Of a stretch of 64,000 nucleotides of DNA, positions 44,114 through 53,664 are shown piece after piece. Where the stretch lies: assembly GCF_001183545.1 (NCBI RefSeq), contig NZ_KQ236688.1, forward strand, positions 525,149-589,148, in the 5' to 3' direction. Positions within the stretch are counted from its first letter, which is position 1. Every line of letters starts with the position of its first letter. This stretch comes from Cellvibrio sp. pealriver. GTDB lineage: Bacteria > Pseudomonadota > Gammaproteobacteria > Pseudomonadales > Cellvibrionaceae. A model generated the notes under the pieces. It was not told the DNA's origin. It made no database searches and saw only the letters and a program-made list of their open reading frames with translations. The position numbers and the translations under genes were made by a program.

Positions 44114-45847
44114 ATGCAAAAAACTATTCTTCGTCGCCAGCTCTCTGCACTCGTACAATTTGATCAGTCACTTCATCCATTGTTACAGAGGATTTACTCG
44201 GCGCGTGGGGTACAACACGGGCGTGAATTGCAGTATCAATTGGCACACTTGGCAAAACCCCATTTTAAAGGCTTGCCGGAAGCGGTGAGTTTGTTGGCTG
44301 ATGCTGTAGTTGCACAAGCAAAGGTAATGATTGTTGGTGATTTTGATGCAGACGGCGCAACCAGCAGTGCGCTAGCCGTGTTGGCATTGCGTGCGATGGG
44401 ATTATCTAATGTTGATTTTTTAGTGCCTAACCGGTTTGAGTATGGGTATGGATTAACACCGGAAATTGTCGCCGTCGCTGCCGCACAACAACCCGATATC
44501 ATCATCACAGTCGATAATGGTATCTCAAGTATCGAAGGTGTGAATGCTGCGCGTGAATTAGGAATTGCTGTTGTTGTTACCGATCACCATTTACCTGGAG
44601 CAGAACTGCCTGATGCCGATGCGATAGTGAATCCCAACCAGCCCGGATGCGAGTTCCCCAGTAAAAATCTTGCGGGCGTTGGTGTGATTTTTTATGTGAT
44701 GAATGCCCTGCGTGCCGAATTGCGTCAGATCGGTTGGTTCGAAGAAAACGGAATTCCGGAGCCAAATATGGCGAGCTTTCTTGACTTGGTTGCATTAGGC
44801 ACGGTTGCCGATGTAGTGCCACTGGATCACAACAACCGCATTTTAGTTGCGCAAGGTTTGGAGCGTATTCGTGCAGGACGCTGTCGTCCTGGTATTAAAG
44901 CGATGTTGGAGGTTGCAGGTAAGCAAGCACATAAATTAGTGGCAAATGATTTTGGTTTTGCACTCGGGCCGCGTTTAAATGCAGCAGGACGATTGGATGA
45001 TATGTCGCTCGGAATTCAGTGTCTGCTGTGTGAGAGTGAAAATCTCGCACGCGAAATGGCGGCACAACTGGATGATTTAAACCGTGATCGCAAAGCAATC
45101 GAATCCGGTATGCAGCAAGAAGCAATGTCGATGTTGCAAAAGACGTTGCAAGCCGATGAGGAAAGTTTACCCTGGGGCGTTTGTCTTTTTGATGAAACCT
45201 GGCATCAGGGGGTGATTGGTATTCTTGCATCGCGTATTAAAGATAAATATCACCGCCCCACGATTGTATTTGCTGATGTGGGTGATGGTGAGATTAAAGG
45301 TTCCGCTCGCTCTGTCCCTGGTTTTCATATCCGCGATGCACTGGATGCCATAGCGGCGCGATATCCTCATTTGCTACAAAAATTTGGTGGCCACGCCATG
45401 GCTGCTGGTATGAGTTTAATGCGTGACAATTTTGCTGCATTTGCGCAAGCGTTTGATGAAGAGGTGCGCCGCCAGTTAACCGCAACTGATTTACAAGCCG
45501 TGGTTATTAGTGATGGCGAATTAGCAGCACAAGAATTGTCATTGCAGTTGGCGGTACAATTGCGTGAGGCGGGCCCTTGGGGTCAGCATTTTCCAGAACC
45601 ATTGTTTGATGGCGAGTTTTTTTTGTTGCAGCAGCGTAAAGTGGGAGAAAAACATTTAAAGATGACGCTTGCGATAGATGAAAAAGGACAGCAGCTTGTC
45701 GATGCCATTGCGTTTAATGTAGATACCGACGTGTGGCCTAATCCTAATATCCAGCGTGTACGTGTCGCTTATAAATTGGATGTTAATGAGTTTCGCGGTA
45801 ATACCAATTTGCAATTAATGGTGGAGTATCTTGAGCCACTTAATTAA
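44114..45847 (+). CDS. recJ: Single-strand-specific exonuclease RecJ
   Basis: 577 residues. 5'-3' single-strand exonuclease used in recombination and mismatch repair. It is a DHH-family phosphoesterase: VGDFDADGATSSALAVLAL, ITVDNGISS, VVTDHHLPGAELPDADAIVNP and the DHHA1 part with GSARSVPGFHIRDALDAIAARYPHLLQKFGGHAMAAG. The OB-like C-terminal domain is present. The ATG at 44114 has a weak ribosome site. Normal family length. Confidence 0.96.
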   Translation: MQKTILRRQLSALVQFDQSLHPLLQRIYSARGVQHGRELQYQLAHLAKPHFKGLPEAVSLLADAVVAQAKVMIVGDFDADGATSSALAVLALRAMGLSNVDFLVPNRFEYGYGLTPEIVAVAAAQQPDIIITVDNGISSIEGVNAARELGIAVVVTDHHLPGAELPDADAIVNPNQPGCEFPSKNLAGVGVIFYVMNALRAELRQIGWFEENGIPEPNMASFLDLVALGTVADVVPLDHNNRILVAQGLERIRAGRCRPGIKAMLEVAGKQAHKLVANDFGFALGPRLNAAGRLDDMSLGIQCLLCESENLAREMAAQLDDLNRDRKAIESGMQQEAMSMLQKTLQADEESLPWGVCLFDETWHQGVIGILASRIKDKYHRPTIVFADVGDGEIKGSARSVPGFHIRDALDAIAARYPHLLQKFGGHAMAAGMSLMRDNFAAFAQAFDEEVRRQLTATDLQAVVISDGELAAQELSLQLAVQLREAGPWGQHFPEPLFDGEFFLLQQRKVGEKHLKMTLAIDEKGQQLVDAIAFNVDTDVWPNPNIQRVRVAYKLDVNEFRGNTNLQLMVEYLEPLN

Positions 45848-45869
45848 GCGGCTTGTTGATAAATCAAAT

Positions 45870-46490
45870 TCAAGGCTGTAATGCCTTTTTAATTTCAGGT
45901 AACACGTTATTCACGATAAGGGACTGTGCTTCGGCGGTAGGATGGATTCCGTCGCGCTGCATAAGTTCAGATTTGCCTCCAATACCTTCCAGCAAAAAAG
46001 GAATTAATCCAGTCTGATTTTTTTCTGCCAAGCTTACGTATAAGGCTTTAAATTGATTGCTATAACGTGAGCCATAATTGGGCGGAATTTGCATGCCGGC
46101 TAGTATCACAGTTGCTCCGGCGGTTTTGCTGGCATCTATCATCGATTGTAAATTATTTTCCAGCAGCTTTAGAGGCTGACCCCTTAAGCCATCATTGCCG
46201 CCCAATTCCAGTACAACAATATCCGGTTTGTGTTCTTCAAGTAATGCGGGTAGGCGCGCTTTTCCGCCCGAACTGGTTTCACCACTGACGCTCGCATTAA
46301 TCATTTTGATGTCGTAGTTTTTTTTCAATTCAGCTTCGAGCAAATTAACCCAACCTTGTTGAATATCAATCCCGTAACCTGCACTTAAGCTGTCCCCCAT
46401 AATCAAAATTTTAGCGGGGGCTGTTTGTGCCAACACAACATTGGTGACAAACGTCAGGAGTAAAAACACGTAAATGTGCAATTTTTGCAT
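45870..46490 (-). CDS. tesA: Periplasmic SGNH esterase, TesA-like (acyl-CoA thioesterase I / lysophospholipase)
   Basis: 206 residues with a signal peptide (about 1-21, VVLAQ). SGNH hydrolase blocks: GDSLSAGYG with the nucleophile Ser, SGETSSGG with the Gly, LELGGNDGLRG with the Asn, and DGIHPTAEAQ with Asp/His. TesA-type enzymes cleave thioesters and esters of lipids in the periplasm. It is divergent from an ABC ATPase/permease pair, as tesA is from ybbA-ybbP in E. coli. ATG 46490 is preferred to the TTG three codons earlier. Confidence 0.92.
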   Translation of the reverse strand: MQKLHIYVFLLLTFVTNVVLAQTAPAKILIMGDSLSAGYGIDIQQGWVNLLEAELKKNYDIKMINASVSGETSSGGKARLPALLEEHKPDIVVLELGGNDGLRGQPLKLLENNLQSMIDASKTAGATVILAGMQIPPNYGSRYSNQFKALYVSLAEKNQTGLIPFLLEGIGGKSELMQRDGIHPTAEAQSLIVNNVLPEIKKALQP

Positions 46491-46551
46491 GGTTAACAAA
46501 ATCCTCTGCCAATAGAATGGTCTTCATCAATCTGCCACAGGTTAATCAAAT

Positions 46552-47295
46552 ATGTCTGCGCTTTCCAGTCAAGTCTCTTCGCCCGCCAGTCAAATCTCCC
46601 CATTGGGTAGTGCTTCATTAACCCTGATGGTAGAGGCTAATGCGGTTACAAAACGGGTTCCCACTCAGGAAGGGGAATTACTTATCCTGCACCCTATATC
46701 CCTGTCTGTTAATGCGGGGGAATCTTTGGCGATTACCGGTGCGTCAGGTTCTGGTAAATCCACCCTACTTGGAATACTTGCCGGTCTGGATGTTCCCTCA
46801 AGTGGTGATGTTATTTTAAATGGCACTAATTTGTCGCAGCTGGATGAAGAGGGGCGGGCGGCAGTGCGTGCACAGAATGTCGGTTTTATTTTCCAATCAT
46901 TCCAATTGTTGCCTGGCCTGACTGCTTTGGAGAATGTCATGTTGCCATTGGAACTGCGTGGCAATAAAGCTGCCCAGCAGAAAGCAAAAGAATTTTTACA
47001 GCGTGTCGGGCTGGATGCGCGCTTGCATCATTATCCCCAGCAACTATCGGGTGGTGAGCAGCAGCGCGTAGCAATTGCCCGTGCCTTCGCGAGCGAGCCG
47101 CGAATTTTGTTTGCCGATGAACCAACCGGCAATCTGGATTCAACAACAGGTGCACGTATTATCGAATTATTATTTGAATTAAATCGCGCACAGGGCACGA
47201 CGTTGATTTTGATTACGCATGAAGAACGTCTTGCGCAGTTATGTCAACGGCGTATTGAAATTGCAGCGGGCGCGATTGTATCGCGCAGGGAGTAA
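46552..47295 (+). CDS. ybbA: ABC transporter ATPase, YbbA-like
   Basis: 247 residues, the MacB/LolD-type ATPase. Walker A GASGSGKST, Q-loop FIFQSFQLLPGLTALENV, signature LSGGEQQRVAIARA, Walker B ILFADEPTGNLDS, H-loop LITHE. About 35 extra N-terminal residues, Ser/Val-rich, precede the ABC domain. The permease gene begins 3 bases after its stop, so they form one operon. In E. coli this pair sits next to tesA, as here, and probably extracts or moves lipoproteins or lipids. Confidence 0.92.
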   Translation: MSALSSQVSSPASQISPLGSASLTLMVEANAVTKRVPTQEGELLILHPISLSVNAGESLAITGASGSGKSTLLGILAGLDVPSSGDVILNGTNLSQLDEEGRAAVRAQNVGFIFQSFQLLPGLTALENVMLPLELRGNKAAQQKAKEFLQRVGLDARLHHYPQQLSGGEQQRVAIARAFASEPRILFADEPTGNLDSTTGARIIELLFELNRAQGTTLILITHEERLAQLCQRRIEIAAGAIVSRRE

Positions 47296-47298
47296 TGC

Positions 47299-49794
47299 AT
47301 GCTGGCAATCCAATTATTAAAACGCAATTGGCGCAGTGGTGAGTTAAGGCTGCTTGGGCTGTCACTTGTTTTGGCGGTATCAGTGCTGAGTGGAATAGCC
47401 ATTTTTACCGGCAGACTGGAATCGACATTAATCAGTGAAAGTAACAGTGTATTGGGTGCGGATTATATTGTACGAGGTTCCCAGCCGCATAATAACGATT
47501 GGAGCATCGCTGCCGAGCAAGAACAAATACGCCAAACCCAGGCAGTACTTTTTTCTTCCATGGTGTTTGCTGGCGATGAAATGCATCTTGCATCCGTCAA
47601 AGCTGTTGATAATGGCTACCCCTTACGTGGGCAATTTGAAATCAGCCGTGTGCCATTTGCAATCAACACCAGCGATATCGAAATTGCTAAAGCGATTCCG
47701 GCCCCCGGAGAGGTATGGGTTGATTCACGACTTTTGCCGCTTTTAAGTGTCAAGTTAGGCGATAAGGTCGCAGTGGGTGAGTACGAATTAACAATCACAC
47801 ATGTATTGATTCGTGAACCAGACAGCGCGAGTCCATTTAGTATGACGGGCGCTCGTCTCATCATGAACATTGCAGATTTACTAAAAACCCAAGTAGTGCA
47901 ACCGGGTAGCCGCGTTGATTACCAATGGTTGGTCGCAAGCGATAATACCCAGCAGCTAAAAGAATTTATTGAGCAGCTGAAGCCCCAGTTAAATAAGCAT
48001 CAACGATTGGTGGATATCGATTCCGCACAAGAGCGTGTTGGGCGCACACTAAAAACCAGCAAACAATTTTTATTGTTATCGGCAGTGATAGCAGTTCTGT
48101 TATCGGGTGTTGCAATTGCAATTGCCGCGCGGCAGTTTTCTGGCCGTCATACCGATCAAGTAGCATTAATGAAAAGTTTGGGGGCAAGTGCTACCCGTAT
48201 TCGCACTCTGTATTTCACACAGCTCTTTTTTCTCGGTGCGATTGCATCACTCTTGGGGTTAGTACTAGGTTATTTTTTGCAACAGATGATTGCAATCAGT
48301 TTGCAAGAGGCCTATCAAATCCGACTAGGTGCTGCGGGCATTTATCCTTACGCGTTGAGTTTTTTTAGTGGCCTGATGTGTCTGGTTTTTTTTGCGCTGC
48401 CAGCGCTTTGGTATTTGCCAACTGTCCCACCACTGAAAATTTTGCGTCGTGAACTGGCAGTCAATACAACCCATGTGTGGACACAAGCTTCACTTGCATT
48501 GTTTGCGGTACTAACGTTGGTTGTTTTATTTGGTCGCGATCTTGAACTTGCCCTTAGTATCAGCGGCGCGCTGCTGGCTGTTATTGCAACTACCTTTATT
48601 GTCGCATATGGGTTGTTGATGTTGAGCCGACGTTGGGCTGTAAACCTGGGGGGATTCTGGCGTTTGGCGTTTGCCAATTTGCAGCGTAATCGTGGTCAGA
48701 GCCTTATCCAGATTTTAGTATTTTCAATTGCCATCATGCTGCTATTTACGCTGACCATTGTTCGCACTTCATTAATCGAAGAGTGGAGAGTGCAGGTGCC
48801 TGATGATGCACCCAATCATTTTCTGGTAAATATTCCGCCTGATGAATTGCCACAAGTAAAAACACTGTTGCAGGATGCCAACATACGCCCTGAACCCATT
48901 TATCCGATGATGCGCGCCCGCTTGACACATATCAATGACGTAGAGACAACAGAGGAACAACGCACGACAAGTAACGCATTGCGTCGTGAGTTAAACGTAA
49001 CCTGGGCAGAAAATTTGGCGGCCGATAATAAAATTCTGGAAGGTGTGTGGTGGGGCCAATGGCAACGCGGCGCAGCTGATCTTCCCGGCGTATCGGTAGA
49101 AGTGGAAACCGCGAAAGAAATTGGTTTGAAATTGGGTGACAAATTACAATTTTCATTCGGTGGATTGGAAATGCATGCCCAAGTTGCCAGCTTTCGCAGT
49201 TTGGACTGGCGCAGCATGAGACCTAATTTCTTTTTTATTTTCGAGCCGGGTTCTTTGGATGCCTACTCACCCACCTACATTACCAGCATCTATTTACCCG
49301 CTTCGCAAAAATCATTTATCAATACGTTGCTGCATGACCATCCAACGATTTTGCTAATGGAATTGGATCGAATTATTGAGCAAATACGCTCAATCGTGAA
49401 TCAAGTAAGCGATGGTGTTTTACTGGTGTTGTGGCTTACGTTAATTGGCGGCTGTCTGGTGCTATTCGCCGCAGTAATGGGAAGTATTGCTGCTCGTAAG
49501 CAACAAGCAGGATTGTTGCGTGCGTTGGGAAGTTCTCGCCAGTTAATTGTGGGCAGCATTTGCGTGGAATTTGCGATTCTCGGTTTTCTGGCCGGACTAA
49601 TCGCCATTATAGGAACTGAAATCCTGCTTATCAGCTTGCAAACCTTTGTACTTGAAACACCTATCCAACCACATTACCTATTTTGGATACTTTCCCCTGT
49701 GAGCGGCGCTATTTTTGTTTCTGCGCTAGGCTATATGGGTTGTCGGCATGTAGTGACTACTCCTCCTGCAGTAGTGCTACGCGAGGCAGCCTGA
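47299..49794 (+). CDS. ybbP: ABC transporter permease, YbbP-like (FtsX fold)
   Basis: 831 residues with two FtsX-type halves: one N-terminal membrane helix and a large periplasmic domain (about 45-250), three helices (about 255-370), a central pair of helices with a second periplasmic domain (about 480-700), and three C-terminal helices (VLLVLWLTLIGGCLVLFAAVMGSI, ICVEFAILGFLAGLIAIIG, ISPVSGAIFVSALGY-like). The architecture and position after the ATPase fit YbbP. The exact substrate of this family is not settled. Confidence 0.9.
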   Translation: MLAIQLLKRNWRSGELRLLGLSLVLAVSVLSGIAIFTGRLESTLISESNSVLGADYIVRGSQPHNNDWSIAAEQEQIRQTQAVLFSSMVFAGDEMHLASVKAVDNGYPLRGQFEISRVPFAINTSDIEIAKAIPAPGEVWVDSRLLPLLSVKLGDKVAVGEYELTITHVLIREPDSASPFSMTGARLIMNIADLLKTQVVQPGSRVDYQWLVASDNTQQLKEFIEQLKPQLNKHQRLVDIDSAQERVGRTLKTSKQFLLLSAVIAVLLSGVAIAIAARQFSGRHTDQVALMKSLGASATRIRTLYFTQLFFLGAIASLLGLVLGYFLQQMIAISLQEAYQIRLGAAGIYPYALSFFSGLMCLVFFALPALWYLPTVPPLKILRRELAVNTTHVWTQASLALFAVLTLVVLFGRDLELALSISGALLAVIATTFIVAYGLLMLSRRWAVNLGGFWRLAFANLQRNRGQSLIQILVFSIAIMLLFTLTIVRTSLIEEWRVQVPDDAPNHFLVNIPPDELPQVKTLLQDANIRPEPIYPMMRARLTHINDVETTEEQRTTSNALRRELNVTWAENLAADNKILEGVWWGQWQRGAADLPGVSVEVETAKEIGLKLGDKLQFSFGGLEMHAQVASFRSLDWRSMRPNFFFIFEPGSLDAYSPTYITSIYLPASQKSFINTLLHDHPTILLMELDRIIEQIRSIVNQVSDGVLLVLWLTLIGGCLVLFAAVMGSIAARKQQAGLLRALGSSRQLIVGSICVEFAILGFLAGLIAIIGTEILLISLQTFVLETPIQPHYLFWILSPVSGAIFVSALGYMGCRHVVTTPPAVVLREAA

Positions 49795-49874
49795 TCTTGC
49801 CAATTCCTCGGGTGTGAATTCAGGTTTGAATTGGCACCCGATGGTTATCCCTTCTCTTTTCGCATTGCATATTT

Positions 49875-51263
49875 ATGAGTTCAGTACGTAAACCGGTACC
49901 GCAAAGTCGTGTGCTTGATAAAGGGCTGTGGGGCATGAGCCGCCCTATGTTTCTTGATCAGGCAGTGACCTACACGATCCCTTTAGTTGATATGTATTTC
50001 CTCAGCCGCATTTCCGATAGTGCAGCTGCAGCGGTTGGTGCGATCACGCCATTGGTGTTTGTCGCCAACGCATTTTTGATTGTCAGTGCATTTGCAGGTG
50101 CCAGTATCGCGAGCCAGAGAATTGGTGCTAATGATTATGAGCGTGGAAACGCGACGATTGCGGCATATACGATTTTTGTTGTGATACTCGCGCTGATTGC
50201 GGCATTTGCCGTTAATTACGGCGGCCCGTCTATTGCTTCTGCTATGTCACTTAGTAGTGAAGTAGAACAGCATGCGCGTACCTATTTATCTGTTATTGGT
50301 TGGATGGTGGCGCTGTGGGGTTGCCGTGTTATTTATCAAACCATTTTGAATATTTATGGTGAGCCGCAATGGAACACCTATAGCAACATTATTTTGTTTG
50401 TCACGAATGTGATGGGTAATTTTATTGCCGTGTACGGGTTTATGGGTATTCCACCAACAGGCGTTGTTGGTGTTGCCATTGCCAGTATTATTTCAGCTGC
50501 AGCCAGTTTATTGTTTGTGATGACAGTGGTGCACTTTAAATTACATATCCATATTCCTTTACGCGAAGGATGGAAAAATTTTTCCCTGTTGATGACACCC
50601 ATTATTATGATTGCGGCTCCCTCTATTCTAGAGCCAATGTCTTTTCAGGCTTATATGATTGCATTGAATTGGATTGCGGCAGAGGTGGGTGATCTTGCAT
50701 TGAAGGTTAAAGTCTACGCATACAATACATTCTTGTTTTGTTTGATGATTTCGATTGCCATTGGGATGGCGACAGAAGCAATTATTGCCCAGCGTGTGGG
50801 TCGCAAAGAATTTGATCTGGTAAATGTGCAGCTTAAGCAAAGCTTAAAGACTTCACTAATAGGCACAACCGCTTTGGCATTGATGTGGTTGCTATTCAAT
50901 CAGCAAATATTGGCATTATTCAGCAGTGATCCTGAGGTTATTGCGATCGGGCTATGGGCATTTTTATTGAGCTTTTTGGCTGAGCCTTGGCGCACCGTTA
51001 ATATTATTGTCGGAAGCGCTTTACGGTGCACTGGTGATGCGGCGTTTACATCAATATCCAGCATCGGCGTAATTTGGCTTTTCTCTGTTCCTGTTGCCTA
51101 TGTGCTGGCGATTCCTTTTGGCCTTGGTCTCTATGGGTTATTAATTGCAGCGGTAATGGATGAATTTATTCGTGCGTTGATAAAACGCTGGAGGTGGAAG
51201 CAAGGCAAATGGCTGTACACAGGAGTGGCCGCGCGCGAGGCGCGGGTTCCTGTTAATAAATGA
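49875..51263 (+). CDS. MATE-family efflux transporter
   Basis: 462 residues with about 12 membrane helices in two halves, each starting with the MATE pattern (SRPMFLDQAVTYTIPLVDMYFLSR and APSILEPMSFQAYMIALNWIAAEVGD). NorM/DinF-like exporters of this type use sodium or proton gradients to expel cations or other small molecules; the substrate cannot be read. It ends 6 bases from the convergent glycosyltransferase cluster. Confidence 0.88.
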   Translation: MSSVRKPVPQSRVLDKGLWGMSRPMFLDQAVTYTIPLVDMYFLSRISDSAAAAVGAITPLVFVANAFLIVSAFAGASIASQRIGANDYERGNATIAAYTIFVVILALIAAFAVNYGGPSIASAMSLSSEVEQHARTYLSVIGWMVALWGCRVIYQTILNIYGEPQWNTYSNIILFVTNVMGNFIAVYGFMGIPPTGVVGVAIASIISAAASLLFVMTVVHFKLHIHIPLREGWKNFSLLMTPIIMIAAPSILEPMSFQAYMIALNWIAAEVGDLALKVKVYAYNTFLFCLMISIAIGMATEAIIAQRVGRKEFDLVNVQLKQSLKTSLIGTTALALMWLLFNQQILALFSSDPEVIAIGLWAFLLSFLAEPWRTVNIIVGSALRCTGDAAFTSISSIGVIWLFSVPVAYVLAIPFGLGLYGLLIAAVMDEFIRALIKRWRWKQGKWLYTGVAAREARVPVNK

Positions 51264-51269
51264 TTACTG

Positions 51270-53270
51270 TTAGTGAGTGACGACTCCAGTAATAAATAAA
51301 ATACCAGACAAGGTAAACAACGCAGACATAGTCAGCCCTATGTTTGCCATGCGCGTTGCACCAGACTGTTGGAATTTAATAATACTCACCGCATAAAGTG
51401 CACAAAAAGTTATTAATATTGGCACTATGTAACGGAAATCGATATTGGCTGGGAATGTCATCCGCATATAGGTTACGCCCGCCCACAAAAAGAAACCGGA
51501 CAGTAAAATGGGAGCCATCCGTTTAAAATCGTCTTTCAGCATGTAATAAATACCAGCGAGCATATAAATAAACATCAGCACAGCGAGGAAGCTACTCGCA
51601 ACTGCAGTGTTGATTGATAATGGTGCCGGATATTTGAACTCGCCGAATAACCCTGTTTTGCCGAGATAATTCCAAAAAAATTGACGCCCCATGCGGTCAT
51701 CATAAGGATCAGTAAACGGTTCAGTGATGAAAATTTTGGCATCAAACCAAAAATAATTAGAAGCGGTGTTGCCTACGAGATTGGCGTGTGAGAGTCCATC
51801 GATATTATCGATATACAACTTATCACGCTTGCCTTCCAGCTTGAGTATTAACGCAGGTCCAACGGTAATTCCGACAGCAGTAACCATGATGATGCAAGGA
51901 AGTATCGCCATCTTGGTGTACATTGCCCATTGCTGGCTTTTGATCATTTTATAGAGGCCAATAACACCCAATACAGCAATCAGGATTTCTCCGTTTGCTT
52001 TGGTAATAATAGCGGCTGCTCCGATAATACTGGCGATCATCAGATCACGCTTCTTATCGTGTCTATACCAGCGAATAATGTAGTAAAGACTCGCGGCATA
52101 GAGGCAGTAAAGTAGTGGATCGTTTCCAATCCGCACAGAATGAATAATAGCGACAGGCCAGAATGCGAAGAGTGCGCCGATAACCCACAGGAGTTTGTCG
52201 TTGATAAACGATTGATACGCACGGGATAAAAGACCAGATTTTTCTTGTACTTCTTGTACTTCTTGTACTTCTTGTACTTCTTGTACTTCTTGTACTTCTT
52301 GTACTTCTTGTACTTCTTGTACTTCTTGTACTTCTTGTACTTCTTGTGCTTCTTGTGCGTGCGTGTCTAATGAATCTTGTGGTCTGCGATAGAGATTTAA
52401 TAATTCGTTAAGAATTAGCAATCCAAACAATACAAACCCCATTGAATAAACCAGAACAAGCACCTGTTGGATGCGATAAATAACGACTTTATTATTGGGT
52501 TCGAACAACTGTGTCGCTTTGTAAACAATAGCGCCCGTATAGTAGTAAAGTGGAGGGTGAAAAAATGCACCACCTACAGCGTAATCAACAGGCGGTGGAG
52601 CCCAGTGTTGGGTAAGATATTCAGTGAACCCGATATGATCTCCCAAATCATGTTCCCGCACATCAGCAGGTGTCACTGAGAAGTACGCCAACCGAATCAG
52701 CAATGCACCGATGAAAAGCACCTTAAGGGGTGTGCTCAATTTACAGAGGTTTGCAATTTTTATTGCTAATAATAATGCGATGACAGTAAACAAAATATAA
52801 GCAAACAGTGTGATGCGAGGGCTGGTTTCGGCACTGATGACTATTCCCATAAGGCCTCCCTGATCCATGTAATGAACTTCTATTTGGTTATCACCTGGCT
52901 GAAGAAAATCTTTCAGCTCGTAAGTAAAACCTTTGCTGTAATCGCGTCGCTCATGGAGCGGAATCATGCTGATATCTACTGGTCGTTGGTTAATTATCAG
53001 CGAGTAAATCTCATCATCAGGAATAATGCGCAGTAAAGTGCTGGTGTATGTACCTAAGGTCAGTGTTCCAGTTAGGCGATAAATCCCGCTCTCGTTGGAT
53101 TGCATAAATCCAGGTTCCGCAATGGGCTGCACTTGTCCTGACGGAGTCGTCAACGAAAAGTTAGAAAAAGAGGGCTGTATGTTTTGTAAAAGAAATACTA
53201 AAAGACCTATGCTTACTACGAGCAAATACAACGTTTTTGATTTTACTAATCCTACTAGCAGGCGTTTCAT
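51270..53270 (-). CDS. GT-C-fold membrane glycosyltransferase with Glu-Val-Gln repeat
   Basis: 666 residues. One N-terminal helix, then an extracytoplasmic beta-rich domain (about 40-155), then about ten membrane helices. The first large loop has a DxD-like acidic motif (VREHDLGDHIGF), and AFFHPPLYYYTGAIVY matches the ArnT/PMT style loop of lipid-linked-sugar transferases. Between helices, residues about 305-345 are (EVQ)11 preceded by HAQEAQ, encoded by a 9-bp tandem array. It is the last gene of a six-gene minus-strand cluster, 1 base after the DUF2304 gene. It probably transfers a sugar from a polyprenyl phosphate carrier on the outer face; the acceptor is unknown. Confidence 0.78.
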   Translation of the reverse strand: MKRLLVGLVKSKTLYLLVVSIGLLVFLLQNIQPSFSNFSLTTPSGQVQPIAEPGFMQSNESGIYRLTGTLTLGTYTSTLLRIIPDDEIYSLIINQRPVDISMIPLHERRDYSKGFTYELKDFLQPGDNQIEVHYMDQGGLMGIVISAETSPRITLFAYILFTVIALLLAIKIANLCKLSTPLKVLFIGALLIRLAYFSVTPADVREHDLGDHIGFTEYLTQHWAPPPVDYAVGGAFFHPPLYYYTGAIVYKATQLFEPNNKVVIYRIQQVLVLVYSMGFVLFGLLILNELLNLYRRPQDSLDTHAQEAQEVQEVQEVQEVQEVQEVQEVQEVQEVQEVQEVQEKSGLLSRAYQSFINDKLLWVIGALFAFWPVAIIHSVRIGNDPLLYCLYAASLYYIIRWYRHDKKRDLMIASIIGAAAIITKANGEILIAVLGVIGLYKMIKSQQWAMYTKMAILPCIIMVTAVGITVGPALILKLEGKRDKLYIDNIDGLSHANLVGNTASNYFWFDAKIFITEPFTDPYDDRMGRQFFWNYLGKTGLFGEFKYPAPLSINTAVASSFLAVLMFIYMLAGIYYMLKDDFKRMAPILLSGFFLWAGVTYMRMTFPANIDFRYIVPILITFCALYAVSIIKFQQSGATRMANIGLTMSALFTLSGILFITGVVTH
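52242..52358 (-). repeat. 9-bp coding tandem repeat (11 perfect + 2 variant units)
   Basis: The plus-strand unit TTCTTGTAC is repeated 11 times without error (52242-52340), followed by two TTCTTGTGC units. In the coding frame it gives (Glu-Val-Gln)11 then Glu-Ala-Gln and His-Ala-Gln. Unit length is a multiple of three, so copy changes alter protein length but not frame. Confidence 0.97.
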
Positions 53271-53271
53271 T

Positions 53272-53664
53272 TTATTCTTTGTCCTTAGCTAAGGTTTGTA
53301 GTTTTTTAAGCTCGGCCTTGAGAATACCTACTTCCTGAATCAAATTTTTATTGCTTTCGGCGAGTTTTGATATAACGATTGAAAATTGGATGAGTATAAA
53401 AAACACGGAGATAACCAATAGCAACAATAGTGCAGCGGGTGCGTATAATATGCCAAGAATATCTGCCACCACTTCAAGTAATGGTTTAAAGAGAGACAAT
53501 AAAATAAAAATAAAGCCGAAGCCGATCCATAACAACGAGTATTCTTCTTTTAACTTTTTGCGTTTTACTAACCGGAGTATAAATAAAAATAATATCAGGC
53601 TGCCGGTAATGGAAAAAAGCTGGATGCGGTTTTCGAGTAGGCTTGTCCATAAAGTATTAATCAT
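53272..53664 (-). CDS. DUF2304 small membrane protein
   Basis: 130 residues with three hydrophobic helices and a C-terminal coiled coil (SKLAESNKNLIQEVGILKAELKKLQTLAKDK). The segment LRLVKRKKLKEEYSLLWIGFGFIFILLSLF is typical of DUF2304, which usually accompanies dolichyl-phosphate-mannose-synthase-like GT2 enzymes, as it does here. Its start overlaps the end of that GT2 gene by 4 bases, and its stop is 1 base before the next start. It likely anchors or modulates the GT2 protein. Confidence 0.82.
   Translation of the reverse strand: MINTLWTSLLENRIQLFSITGSLILFLFILRLVKRKKLKEEYSLLWIGFGFIFILLSLFKPLLEVVADILGILYAPAALLLLLVISVFFILIQFSIVISKLAESNKNLIQEVGILKAELKKLQTLAKDKE

Noticed and set aside
52242..52358. 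CRISPR-like or non-coding repeat array
   Set aside because: The units are contiguous 9-mers without spacers and are in frame in a long membrane protein gene.
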